Of a DNA stretch of 64,000 bases, positions 1 to 6,880 are shown piece by piece. The notes beneath the pieces are model-generated. The model saw only the letters and a program-made list of their open reading frames with translations, did no database searches and had not been told where the DNA came from. The position numbers and the translations under genes are program-made. This stretch comes from Streptomyces sp. SUK 48 (GTDB taxonomy: Bacteria; Actinomycetota; Actinomycetes; Streptomycetales; Streptomycetaceae). The stretch spans positions 5,246,001 through 5,310,000 of the forward strand of contig NZ_CP045740.1 in the NCBI RefSeq assembly GCF_009650765.1, written 5' to 3'. Positions within the stretch are counted from its first letter, which is position 1; each line of letters opens with the position of its first letter.

Positions 1-552
1 CTCACCTCGGTCGACTCGGACAACTACGGCGGCGCCCGCGCGGCCGTGGAGCACCTGCTCGCGCGCGGCCGCACCCGCATCGCCCACATCACCGGCCGGC
101 TGGACGTCTACGGCGCCCGCCGCCGCGTCGACGGCTACCGCGACGCGCTGCGCGCCGCGGGCCACGCGGCGGACGAACTCCTCATCGAATCCGGCGACTT
201 CACCGAGGAGGGCGGCCGCAAGGCGATGTCCGCCCTGCTGGCCCGCCGCCCCGACCTGGACGCCGTCTTCGCCGGCTCCGACGTCATGGCCGCCGGCGCC
301 CGCCAAGTCCTGCGCGAGTCCGGACTGCGCATACCCGACGACGTCGCCCTCGTCGGCTACGACGACTCCGCCATCGCCCGCCACATGGACCCGCCCCTGA
401 CCAGCGTCCGCCAGCCCATCGACCACATGGGCCGCGCCATGATCGACCTCCTGCTGACCGAGATATCCGCCAAACGCCCCTCGGGCCTTAGCCGCGGCGA
501 ACGGCGCCACGCGGTCCTGCCGACGGAACTGGTGGTGCGGGCCTCGTCGTAG
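1..552 (+). CDS. LacI/GalR-family transcriptional regulator, C-terminal part
   Basis: The frame is open from the first base of the window, so the start and the DNA-binding domain lie upstream. The visible 183 residues are the second half of the periplasmic-binding-protein-like ligand domain of a LacI-type regulator. The block around 'DDVALVGYDDSAIARH' followed by 'PPLTSVRQP' is the usual C-terminal LacI signature in actinobacteria. The gene ends at TAG 550-552. The ligand cannot be told from this part. The next gene is convergent (the stress-protein gene on the minus strand), so this gene is the last of its transcript. Confidence 0.9.
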   Translation, partial: LTSVDSDNYGGARAAVEHLLARGRTRIAHITGRLDVYGARRRVDGYRDALRAAGHAADELLIESGDFTEEGGRKAMSALLARRPDLDAVFAGSDVMAAGARQVLRESGLRIPDDVALVGYDDSAIARHMDPPLTSVRQPIDHMGRAMIDLLLTEISAKRPSGLSRGERRHAVLPTELVVRASS

Positions 553-611
553 GGCTCCGGGCCGGGCTCCGGGCGGGTGGGATGGGGGTCTCCCCTCAGC
601 GGGAGAACCGC

Positions 612-1139
612 TCAGGGAATGACGATCACCGGCCGTCGTGCCCGGCGGGCGAGGCGGCCCGCGACGGAGCCGAAGATGCGGCCCACGATCCCGTGCGTGG
701 AGCCGACGACGATCGCGTCCGCCTCGTACTCGCGCCCCACCTCCTCGAGCTCGTGGCAGATGTCGCCGCCGCGCTCGACGAGGATCCAGGGCACCTCGGA
801 CAGGTAGTCCGCGCAGGCGAGCTCGAGGCCGAGCACCTCCGTACGGTGATCCGGCACGTCCACGAAGACCGGTGGCTCGCAGCCCGCCCACACCGTGGTG
901 GGCAACCGGTTGGCCACATGCACGATGATCAGCCCGGAGTGGGAACGGTGCGCCATGCCGATCGCGTACGCGAGGGCGCGCTCACTGGAGGTGGAGCCGT
1001 CGAAGCCGACGACGACTCCGTGCCGGAAGGCGGGGTCGCAGGAATGACGTGACTCTTCGGCCGCCTGGGGATCGGCCGCCGTGGGATCGGCGACCGGTCG
1101 CTTGCGGTCCGCGGGTTCGAAGAATTCGTGACCGGCCAT
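612..1139 (-). CDS. Universal stress protein (UspA family), single domain
   Basis: A 175-residue protein with one Usp domain (about residues 40-175). The start of the fold reads 'GVVVGFDGSTSSERAL', with Asp47 at the usual nucleotide-contacting position. The end reads 'GSTHGIVGRIFGS' and closes with 'RRPVIVIP'. The glycine loop is about two residues shorter than the canonical G-2x-G-9x-G(S/T) ATP loop, so ATP binding is uncertain. I chose ATG 1139. The frame stays open upstream to 1691, but that stretch is Arg/Pro-rich, overlaps the plus-strand gene at 1525, and lacks any domain. An N-terminal tail of about 38 residues precedes the domain. Such proteins act in the cytoplasm in stress and dormancy responses. 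The gene stands alone. Confidence 0.85.
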   Translation of the reverse strand: MAGHEFFEPADRKRPVADPTAADPQAAEESRHSCDPAFRHGVVVGFDGSTSSERALAYAIGMAHRSHSGLIIVHVANRLPTTVWAGCEPPVFVDVPDHRTEVLGLELACADYLSEVPWILVERGGDICHELEEVGREYEADAIVVGSTHGIVGRIFGSVAGRLARRARRPVIVIP

Positions 1140-1524
1140 GGCTGTCTCGGCGTTGTGATCCTTTATGGGATGGGATGACAGTGTGCGGCGGAGCTGTGTC
1201 CGGGAAACATCTTCCCCACCCCATACCCCCAAGGGTACGGCGGCACGCCTCCCGGGCTCAGATCCCTTGCACGCTCCGTAAGCGGTCCCCCGACATCCGT
1301 AGCGGTCCCCCGGTGTCCGCAGGGGTTCACCGGAGCATGCACGAGCCGCGCCCGTTACGCAATGCTCGCTGCCCCGTACAGGCGCTTTGCACGGCGTTCG
1401 CGGACGCACGCCCGGTGACCGACCGGTCGGCCGGGCGTTGAAGGGGGTGAGCCACCGCCACGGGGAGCCACCAGGCGCCACCGGACGCCGCCCGGCCGCC
1501 CCGGCCCGCCACAGGGAGTACGAG

Positions 1525-1914
1525 ATGTCCGGACCCCGGTCCCGCCAGGAGGAGCCCGGCGCGCAGGACAGCACGGGCGAGCTGATCCGCTGGGCCGCCT
1601 TCACCTGCGTCCTCGTCCCGGTGGTCCTGCTCTGGTACGGCACCTCGCTCGCCGGCGCCATGGGCACCGCGCTGGGCCTGGCCGCCGTCACGAGCGCGTG
1701 CCGGCTTCTGCTGCGGCGCTCGGAGCGCGGGGCGCGGCGCGGCGCACGCCGGGGTGCGGGCAGGGGCCGGGGGCGTGGATCACGGCGCGCGGGGGCACGG
1801 GGTGCCGGGCGGGACGGCGGCCGGGGCGAGGGCCGTAACGGCGCCCGGGGCGGCGGGCGTTGCGGCGTGCAAAGAGGTGGACGTCACACCCGGGAGCGGA
1901 CACCGGTCGACTGA
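1525..1914 (+). CDS. Small membrane protein with Arg/Gly-rich tail
   Basis: A 129-residue protein from ATG 1525, which has GGGAG about nine bases upstream. The frame is open further upstream to 1387, but only this start has a good ribosome site and sense-looking N-terminus. Residues about 22-40 and 43-62 form two hydrophobic segments, so it is probably an inner-membrane hairpin with both ends on the same side. The last 60 or so residues are almost only Arg, Gly and Ala. Related small proteins sit beside adpA in other streptomycetes, as I remember. Function is not known. The tail is low-complexity and may be poorly conserved. The stop overlaps an inverted repeat at 1902-1919. Confidence 0.65.
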   Translation: MSGPRSRQEEPGAQDSTGELIRWAAFTCVLVPVVLLWYGTSLAGAMGTALGLAAVTSACRLLLRRSERGARRGARRGAGRGRGRGSRRAGARGAGRDGGRGEGRNGARGGGRCGVQRGGRHTRERTPVD

Positions 1915-1919
1915 CCGGT
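1902..1919. promoter_or_regulatory. Perfect inverted repeat upstream of adpA
   Basis: Arms ACCGGTC and GACCGGT are separated by GACT, giving an 18-base perfect inverted repeat. It overlaps the stop codon of the preceding gene, about 375 bases before the adpA start. It could be a binding site for a dimeric regulator such as a gamma-butyrolactone-receptor-like protein, or part of a terminator. No T run follows. Confidence 0.35.
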
Positions 1920-2294
1920 TTCCGCGCTTCCAAGCGCTTCTTTTCAGCCAACTTCTGGATATCGCCCAAGGGGGGTCCCCACTCCCCCCCAACCCCCGTT
2001 CCACCTGCACGGAAAGGGTCCACGGGGCGCTGCGCACCCTACGCGGTTTGGCCACTGCCCGGAGGCGCACTTCCCTGCACGGCCCACGAGTGCAACGCTT
2101 CGTGATCGAATGCTTCACGCCAAGTTGTCATGTCGACAATGTGCCGCATTTGGAACTGGTCACCGTGCGTCCGCGGGAGCCAGTAGATTTCGATCTTGAC
2201 TGTCTTTACGGCGGGGGACTCGTGCAGGACCGAGGGGAAACGTGCAGGAGCGACACAACCGAGGAGCCGCGACCACCGAGGGGGGCTTAGCAGT
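1915..2294 (+). promoter_or_regulatory. adpA upstream region (380 bases without a gene)
   Basis: This stretch carries no credible gene. It holds AAGCGCTT at 1932-1939, a G-run/C-run pair at 1970-1990 that could fold as a weak hairpin, and the inverted repeat TTGTC-ATGTC-GACAA at 2125-2139 whose centre is the 8-base palindrome TGTCGACA. adpA genes are known to have long, heavily regulated leaders (gamma-butyrolactone receptors, BldD, AdpA itself), which fits this spacing. I cannot place a promoter with confidence. Confidence 0.5.
2125..2139. promoter_or_regulatory. Inverted repeat TTGTCATGTCGACAA in adpA leader
   Basis: Five-base arms TTGTC and GACAA flank ATGTC. The site lies about 155 bases before the adpA start codon, in less GC-rich DNA than the surroundings, where a promoter or operator would be expected. 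The binding protein is unknown. Confidence 0.35.
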
Positions 2295-3521
2295 ATGAGC
2301 CACGACTCCACTGCCGCGCCGGAAGCCGCTGTCCGGAAACTGTCCGGGCGTCGCCGCAAGGAGATCGTCGCGGTGCTGCTGTTCAGCGGCGGCCCCATCT
2401 TCGAGAGTTCCATACCGCTGTCGGTGTTCGGCATCGACCGCCAGGACGCCGGGGTGCCGCGTTACCGACTGCTGGTGTGCGGCGGCGAGGAAGGTCCGCT
2501 GCGGACCACCGGCGGTCTCGAACTCACCGCACCGCATGGGCTGGAGGCGATCGCCCGCGCCGGAACGGTCGTCGTACCGGCCTGGCGCTCGATCACCGCG
2601 CCACCGCCCGAGGAGGCGCTCGACGCGCTGCGCCGGGCGCACGAAGAGGGCGCCCGCATCGTAGGGCTGTGCACCGGCGCGTTCGTGCTCGCGGCCGCCG
2701 GACTGCTCGACGGCCGCCCGGCGACCACCCACTGGATGTACGCGCCGACGCTGGCCAAGCGCTATCCGTCGGTGCACGTCGATCCGCGGGAGCTGTTCGT
2801 CGACGACGGCGACGTGCTCACCTCCGCGGGGACGGCGGCCGGAATCGATCTCTGTCTGCATATCGTGCGGACGGACCACGGCAACGAGGCGGCCGGTGCG
2901 CTGGCCCGCCGGCTGGTGGTCCCGCCGCGCCGCTCGGGCGGTCAGGAGCGCTACCTCGACCGGTCTTTACCCGAAGAGATCGGCGCCGACCCGCTCGCCG
3001 AGGTCGTCGCCTGGGCGCTGGAGCACCTCCACGAGCAGTTCGACGTGGAGACGCTGGCGGCTCGCGCGTACATGAGCCGCCGTACGTTCGACCGCAGGTT
3101 CCGTTCGCTCACCGGGAGCGCGCCGTTGCAGTGGCTGATCACCCAGCGGGTGCTCCAGGCGCAGCGGCTGCTGGAGACGTCGGACTACTCGGTGGACGAG
3201 GTGGCCGGCCGGTGCGGGTTCCGCTCGCCGGTCGCGCTGCGCGGGCACTTCCGCCGCCAGCTCGGCTCCTCTCCCGCCGCGTACCGGGCCGCGTACCGGG
3301 CCCGCAGGCCCGGTGCCGACAGGCCGGGTGAGGCGGAAGCCGCGCTCCAGCCGTCGGCCGGGCAGCCGTTGCCGCCCGCGGGGCTGCCGGGTCCGGGACC
3401 GCTGGGCGCCATGCCCTCGGTGCTGCACGCCGAGCGTAACGACGGGGTGCCGATGCAGAGCAGGCGCACCGCCGGGGCCGGGGCGATGACGCTGCTGCCG
3501 GGGCCGCGCTCCGGGAGCTGA
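2295..3521 (+). CDS. adpA: AdpA/BldH, central AraC-type developmental activator
   Basis: A 408-residue pleiotropic regulator of aerial growth and secondary metabolism. Residues about 20-190 form a DJ-1/GATase1-like domain (with 'GLCTGAF', Cys126), used for dimerisation. Residues about 228-335 form the double helix-turn-helix AraC domain ('YMSRRTFDRRFR', 'VDEVAGRCGFRS'). The tail after 340 is Pro/Gly-rich and variable. Start ATG 2295 has a GGGGGG-containing ribosome site; an in-frame start at 2196 has no support. Codon 225 (2967-2969) is TTA, rare in Streptomyces and dependent on the bldA leucyl-tRNA. It lies in the linker between the domains, as in other adpA genes. The following orn gene matches the known adpA-orn neighbourhood. 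A strong terminator follows. Confidence 0.96.
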   Translation: MSHDSTAAPEAAVRKLSGRRRKEIVAVLLFSGGPIFESSIPLSVFGIDRQDAGVPRYRLLVCGGEEGPLRTTGGLELTAPHGLEAIARAGTVVVPAWRSITAPPPEEALDALRRAHEEGARIVGLCTGAFVLAAAGLLDGRPATTHWMYAPTLAKRYPSVHVDPRELFVDDGDVLTSAGTAAGIDLCLHIVRTDHGNEAAGALARRLVVPPRRSGGQERYLDRSLPEEIGADPLAEVVAWALEHLHEQFDVETLAARAYMSRRTFDRRFRSLTGSAPLQWLITQRVLQAQRLLETSDYSVDEVAGRCGFRSPVALRGHFRRQLGSSPAAYRAAYRARRPGADRPGEAEAALQPSAGQPLPPAGLPGPGPLGAMPSVLHAERNDGVPMQSRRTAGAGAMTLLPGPRSGS

Positions 3522-3536
3522 GCGGAAGGCGGGGGA

Positions 3537-3566
3537 GGGGGTGCGGAGTCCAGGCTCCGCACCCCC
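3537..3566 (+). terminator. Terminator after adpA
   Basis: A perfect 12-base-pair stem (GGGGGTGCGGAG with CTCCGCACCCCC) and a six-base loop lie 16 bases after the adpA stop. No long T run follows, which is normal for streptomycetes. It separates adpA from orn. Confidence 0.8.
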
Positions 3567-3618
3567 TCTCTTCGTCCGCGGGGCATCCAAAAGGCGAGGT
3601 CCGCCTTAGGGTGGTCGC

Positions 3619-4224
3619 ATGAACGATCGCATGGTGTGGATCGACTGCGAGATGACCGGCCTCTCGCTGTCCGACGACGCTCTCATCGAGGTGGCCGCCC
3701 TCGTCACCGACTCCGAGCTGAACGTACTCGGCGAGGGGGTGGACATCGTCATCCGCCCGCCGGAGCGGGCGCTGGAGACGATGCCGGAGGTGGTGCGTCA
3801 GATGCACACCGCGTCCGGGCTGCTCGCCGAGCTCCCGAACGGTACGACCTTGGAGGACGCCGAGGAGCAGGTCCTGGCGTACATCAAGGAGCATGTGAAG
3901 GAGCCCGGCAAGGCTCCGCTGTGCGGCAACTCGGTCGGCACCGACCGCGGCTTCCTGCTGCGCGACATGCCGACGCTGGAGGGCTGGCTGCACTACCGGA
4001 TCGTGGACGTCTCCTCGGTCAAGGAGCTGGCCCGCCGCTGGTACCCGAGGGCGTACTTCAACAGCCCCGAGAAGAACGGCAACCACCGGGCGCTCGCCGA
4101 CATCCGCGAGTCCATCGCCGAGCTGCGCTACTACCGCGAGGCCGTCTTCGTCCCGCAGCCGGGACCCGACTCGGAGACGGCGCGGACCATCGCGGCGAAG
4201 CACGTGCTGCCGGCGGCGAAGTAG
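3619..4224 (+). CDS. orn: Oligoribonuclease (DEDDh 3'-5' exonuclease)
   Basis: A 201-residue exonuclease that degrades RNA of two to five nucleotides and, in several bacteria, pGpG from cyclic-di-GMP turnover. The DEDD motifs are visible: 'WIDCEMTG' with Asp9 and Glu11, '[10 protein letters not shown]' with the third Asp, and '[12 protein letters not shown]' with the catalytic His and last Asp. Length fits the family (about 180-200). In S. coelicolor and S. griseus the orthologue lies next to adpA and its loss impairs development, so the pairing is conserved. The gene is separated from adpA by a terminator and probably has its own promoter. Confidence 0.96.
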   Translation: MNDRMVWIDCEMTGLSLSDDALIEVAALVTDSELNVLGEGVDIVIRPPERALETMPEVVRQMHTASGLLAELPNGTTLEDAEEQVLAYIKEHVKEPGKAPLCGNSVGTDRGFLLRDMPTLEGWLHYRIVDVSSVKELARRWYPRAYFNSPEKNGNHRALADIRESIAELRYYREAVFVPQPGPDSETARTIAAKHVLPAAK

Positions 4225-4396
4225 CCGACGCGGCAGGGCCGTCCCGGGTCCGCCCGGGATCGCCCCGAGTCCGTTCGGGGTCCGTTCGAGGTCCGCTGGG
4301 GGTCCGCGCGAAAACGTGTGCGCGAGCACCCCCTCGGACCCTGTAGACTTCTTCTCGGCCGGTCGGGGAAACGACAAGTTTCCAAGCGCCGGTCAT

Positions 4397-4470
4397 GGTG
4401 GGTGTAGCTCAGCTGGTAGAGCACCTGGTTGTGGTCCAGGATGCCGCGGGTTCGAGTCCCGTCACTCACC
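4397..4470 (+). tRNA. tRNA-His (anticodon GTG)
   Basis: A full cloverleaf can be drawn. The acceptor arms are GTGGGTG (4398-4404) and CACTCAC (4463-4469). The anticodon stem CCTGG/CCAGG encloses the loop TTGTGGT, giving anticodon GTG. The T arm contains GGTTCGAGTCC. The extra G at 4397 faces C at 4470, the G-1:C73 pair that is the identity mark of bacterial tRNA-His. CCA is not encoded. A TAGACT hexamer at 4344-4349 could be the -10 of its promoter, but I see no good -35. Confidence 0.95.
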
Positions 4471-4477
4471 CTCATCG

Positions 4478-4519
4478 GAAGAGGCCGGTGATCGCAGAAA
4501 TGCGGTCACCGGCCTCTTC
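4478..4519 (+). terminator. Terminator after tRNA-His
   Basis: Fourteen perfectly paired bases (4478-4491 with 4506-4519, GAAGAGGCCGGTGA and its complement) and a 14-base loop lie eight bases after the tRNA. The position fits transcription termination of the tRNA unit. Confidence 0.8.
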
Positions 4520-4556
4520 GCGTATCCGCGTATCCGATGGCGGCAGGCGGACGAGC

Positions 4557-4597
4557 GGCGCCCCTGTCCCCGGGGATCACCGGGGGACAGGGGCGCC
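4557..4597 (-). terminator. Terminator after glmS
   Basis: Two perfect 15-base arms (4557-4571 and 4583-4597, GGCGCCCCTGTCCCC and its complement) with an 11-base loop lie 22 bases beyond the glmS stop on the minus strand. It may act from both sides, between the tRNA unit and glmS. Confidence 0.8.
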
Positions 4598-4619
4598 TAC
4601 GCCACGTCTCCTGCTCGTC

Positions 4620-6437
4620 CTACTCGACCGTCACCGACTTCGCCAGGTTCCTCGGCTTGTCGATGTCGCGGCCCAGGGCCTTCGCCGTGTGGTAGGCGAG
4701 GAGCTGGAGGGGGATGCCCATCAGGATCGGGTCGAGCTCGTCCTCGTTCTTCGGGACGATGATCGTCTGGTCGGCCTTCTCCTGGTGCTGGTGGGCCACG
4801 GCGAGGATCTTGCCCTCGCGCGCCTTGATCTCCTCCAGCGCGGCGCGGTTCTTCTCCAGCAGGTCGTCGTCCGGGATGATCGCGACCGTCGGCAGCGCGG
4901 GCTCGATCAGGGCCAGCGGTCCGTGCTTCAGCTCGGAGGCCGGGTACGCCTCGGCGTGGATGTACGAGACCTCCTTGAGCTTGAGGGACGCCTCGCGGGC
5001 GACCGGGTAGCCGCGGACCCGGCCGATGAAGAGCATCGAGCGGGCGTCGGCGTACAGCTCGGCCAGCTCCCGGATCTGCTCCTCCTGCTTGAGGATCTCG
5101 GTGATCTGGTCGGGGAGCTTGCGCAGGCCCTCGATGATCCGCTTGCCGTCGCGCACCGAGAGGTCGCGGGTGCGGCCCAGGTGCAGCGCGAGCAGCGCGA
5201 AGGCCACCGTGGTGTTGGTGAAGCACTTGGTCGAGACGACGCAGACCTCGGGGCCCGCGTGGACGTAGATCCCGGCGTCCGCCTCCCGGGCGATCGCGGA
5301 ACCCACCACGTTGACGACGCCGAAGACCCGCGCGCCCTTGCGCTTGAGCTCCTGCACGGCGGCGAGCACGTCGTACGTCTCACCGGACTGGGAGACCGCG
5401 ACGTACAGCGTGTCGGGGTCCACGACCGCGTTGCGGTAGCGGAACTCGGAGGCCGGCTCGGCGTCCGCGGGGATGCGGGCCAGCTCCTCGATCATCTGGG
5501 CGCCGATCAGGCCCGCGTGGTACGAGGTGCCGCAGCCGAGGATCTTCACCCGGCGGATCTGCCGGGCCTCACGGGCGTCCAGGTTGAGCCCGCCGAGGTG
5601 CACGGTGGAGAAGCGGTCGTCGATCCGGCCGCGCAGCACGCGGTCGACCGCGTCGGCCTGCTCGAAGATCTCCTTGTGCATGTAGGTGTCGTGGCCGCCC
5701 ATGTCGTACGACTCGGCCTCCCACTCCACCGTGGTGGGCTCGGCGGTGGTGCGCGTGCCCTCGGTGGTGTAGGTGCGGAAGTCGTCGGCCTTGAGGGTGG
5801 CCATCTCGCCGTCGTCCAGCGTCACTATCTGGCGGGTGTGCATGACCAGCGCGGCGATGTCCGAGGCGACGAACATCTCCTTCTCGCCGATGCCGAGCAC
5901 GACCGGGGAGCCGTTGCGGGCCACCACGATCCGGTCCGGGAAGTCGGCGTGCAGCACGGCGATGCCGTACGTGCCCTCGATCAGCCGGACGGCCTGGCGG
6001 ACCTTGTCCTCCAGCTTGTCGGCGGTGGCGCGGGCGATGAGGTGGGTGAGGACCTCGGTGTCGGTCTCGGAGAGGAACTCGACGCCGTCCGCCTCCAGCT
6101 TGCGGCGCAGGTCGGCGGCGTTGTCGATGATGCCGTTGTGGACGACCGCGACCTTGTTGTCGGCCGACATGTGCGGGTGGGCGTTCACGTCGGAGGGGGC
6201 GCCGTGGGTGGCCCAGCGGGTGTGGGCGATGCCGGTGGTGCCCTTGAAGCGCGCCGGGACCTTGGCCTCCAGATCGCGCACCCGGCCCTTGGCCTTGACC
6301 ATCTTCAGGCCGGACGCCTTCGGGGAGGTGACCACGATGCCCGCGGAGTCGTACCCGCGGTACTCGAGCCGCTGGAGGCCCTCCAGGAGGAGGGGGGCGA
6401 CGTCACGCTTCCCGATGTAACCGACAATTCCGCACAT
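4620..6437 (-). CDS. glmS: Glutamine--fructose-6-phosphate aminotransferase (isomerizing)
   Basis: A 605-residue enzyme that makes glucosamine-6-phosphate from fructose-6-phosphate and glutamine, the entry to cell-wall amino-sugar synthesis. The N-terminus 'MCGIVGYIG' gives the Cys2 nucleophile of the glutaminase domain (residues 1 to about 225). Two SIS sugar-isomerase domains follow ('GCGTSYHAG', 'SQSGET') and the chain ends in 'PRNLAKSVTVE', the normal C-terminus of the family. Length is normal. Twelve bases separate it from the upstream 85-residue gene, so the two probably share a transcript. The nearby hexosaminidase under a DasR-like site puts amino-sugar synthesis and amino-sugar release side by side. 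Confidence 0.96.
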   Translation of the reverse strand: MCGIVGYIGKRDVAPLLLEGLQRLEYRGYDSAGIVVTSPKASGLKMVKAKGRVRDLEAKVPARFKGTTGIAHTRWATHGAPSDVNAHPHMSADNKVAVVHNGIIDNAADLRRKLEADGVEFLSETDTEVLTHLIARATADKLEDKVRQAVRLIEGTYGIAVLHADFPDRIVVARNGSPVVLGIGEKEMFVASDIAALVMHTRQIVTLDDGEMATLKADDFRTYTTEGTRTTAEPTTVEWEAESYDMGGHDTYMHKEIFEQADAVDRVLRGRIDDRFSTVHLGGLNLDAREARQIRRVKILGCGTSYHAGLIGAQMIEELARIPADAEPASEFRYRNAVVDPDTLYVAVSQSGETYDVLAAVQELKRKGARVFGVVNVVGSAIAREADAGIYVHAGPEVCVVSTKCFTNTTVAFALLALHLGRTRDLSVRDGKRIIEGLRKLPDQITEILKQEEQIRELAELYADARSMLFIGRVRGYPVAREASLKLKEVSYIHAEAYPASELKHGPLALIEPALPTVAIIPDDDLLEKNRAALEEIKAREGKILAVAHQHQEKADQTIIVPKNEDELDPILMGIPLQLLAYHTAKALGRDIDKPRNLAKSVTVE

Positions 6438-6449
6438 ATGCAGGTATTC

Positions 6450-6707
6450 CTAGCCGTAGACGATGCGGCGCAGCTGCCTGAGCGTCAGCTCGGGCGGTGC
6501 CACCGCTCGATATCTGAGATCCGCCCCGATCCGTTCGAAGATCTCCGCGTTCACCAGACCCTGGGTCTGGAGCTCGCGGTGGCGGCGACGGACGAATTCC
6601 TCCGTCGACTCGTCGAAATAGGCGAGCACGTCCTGGACCACCCGCAGCGCCTCGCCCCTGCCGAGGGGCGTGGACCGCGTCAGATGATCTACGAGTTCGT
6701 CGTGCAC
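6450..6707 (-). CDS. Conserved small protein upstream of glmS
   Basis: An 85-residue, highly charged, probably all-helical protein without signal peptide or membrane segment. It begins 'MHDELVDHLTRST' and ends 'LRQLRRIVYG'. I remember similar short proteins before glmS in other streptomycetes, but I do not know a function. It ends 12 bases before glmS and is probably the first gene of that operon. A 16-base perfect palindrome at 6749-6764 lies 42 bases before its start and is a candidate operator. No other good start is seen. Confidence 0.75.
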   Translation of the reverse strand: MHDELVDHLTRSTPLGRGEALRVVQDVLAYFDESTEEFVRRRHRELQTQGLVNAEIFERIGADLRYRAVAPPELTLRQLRRIVYG

Positions 6708-6748
6708 CCGTAGATCCTCGGGTACCGGCGCGGGTTTCGCAAGATACC

Positions 6749-6764
6749 TGCCCGATATCGGGCA
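6749..6764. promoter_or_regulatory. Perfect 16-base palindrome TGCCCGATATCGGGCA
   Basis: The site lies between the divergent glmS operon and the hexosaminidase gene, 42 bases upstream of the 85-residue gene. Its exact symmetry and AT-rich centre suggest an operator. The binding protein is unknown. It does not match the DasR consensus. Confidence 0.45.
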
Positions 6765-6848
6765 CCGGGGTGCTGGGCGACGTGCTGAACTCCTGTTCGC
6801 CCACTGTGTTCTACGTCACTTCATCCCTCTTGGGGTCCCCGGTGGGAC

Positions 6849-6864
6849 AGTGGTCCCGACCAGA
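6849..6864. promoter_or_regulatory. DasR-responsive element (dre-like) before hexosaminidase
   Basis: AGTGGTCCCGACCAGA contains the inverted repeat TGGTC-CC-GACCA and matches the DasR consensus (AGTGGTCTAGACCACT) at 12-13 of 16 positions, differing mainly in the two central bases. It ends 16 bases before the hexosaminidase start codon, a good place for repression. DasR is the GntR-family repressor that responds to glucosamine-6-phosphate and controls chitin and N-acetylglucosamine use in Streptomyces. Confidence 0.7.
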
Positions 6865-6880
6865 TCCGAAGGGAGCGCAT

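Noticed and set aside
612..1691. Longer start for the universal stress protein (359 residues)
   Set aside because: The added N-terminus is Arg/Pro-rich, overlaps the membrane-protein gene at 1525 and has no ribosome site; ATG 1139 is preferred.
4240..4310. Repeated GTCCG segments between orn and tRNA-His as a functional element
   Set aside because: The repeats are short and irregular, and consistent with simple GC-rich sequence; no regulator or RNA can be tied to them.
4395..6713. A 772-codon open frame antisense to glmS
   Set aside because: It is the high-GC reverse-strand shadow of glmS, rich in Asp, Gly, Val, Leu and Arg, without ribosome site or domain, and it starts inside the tRNA.
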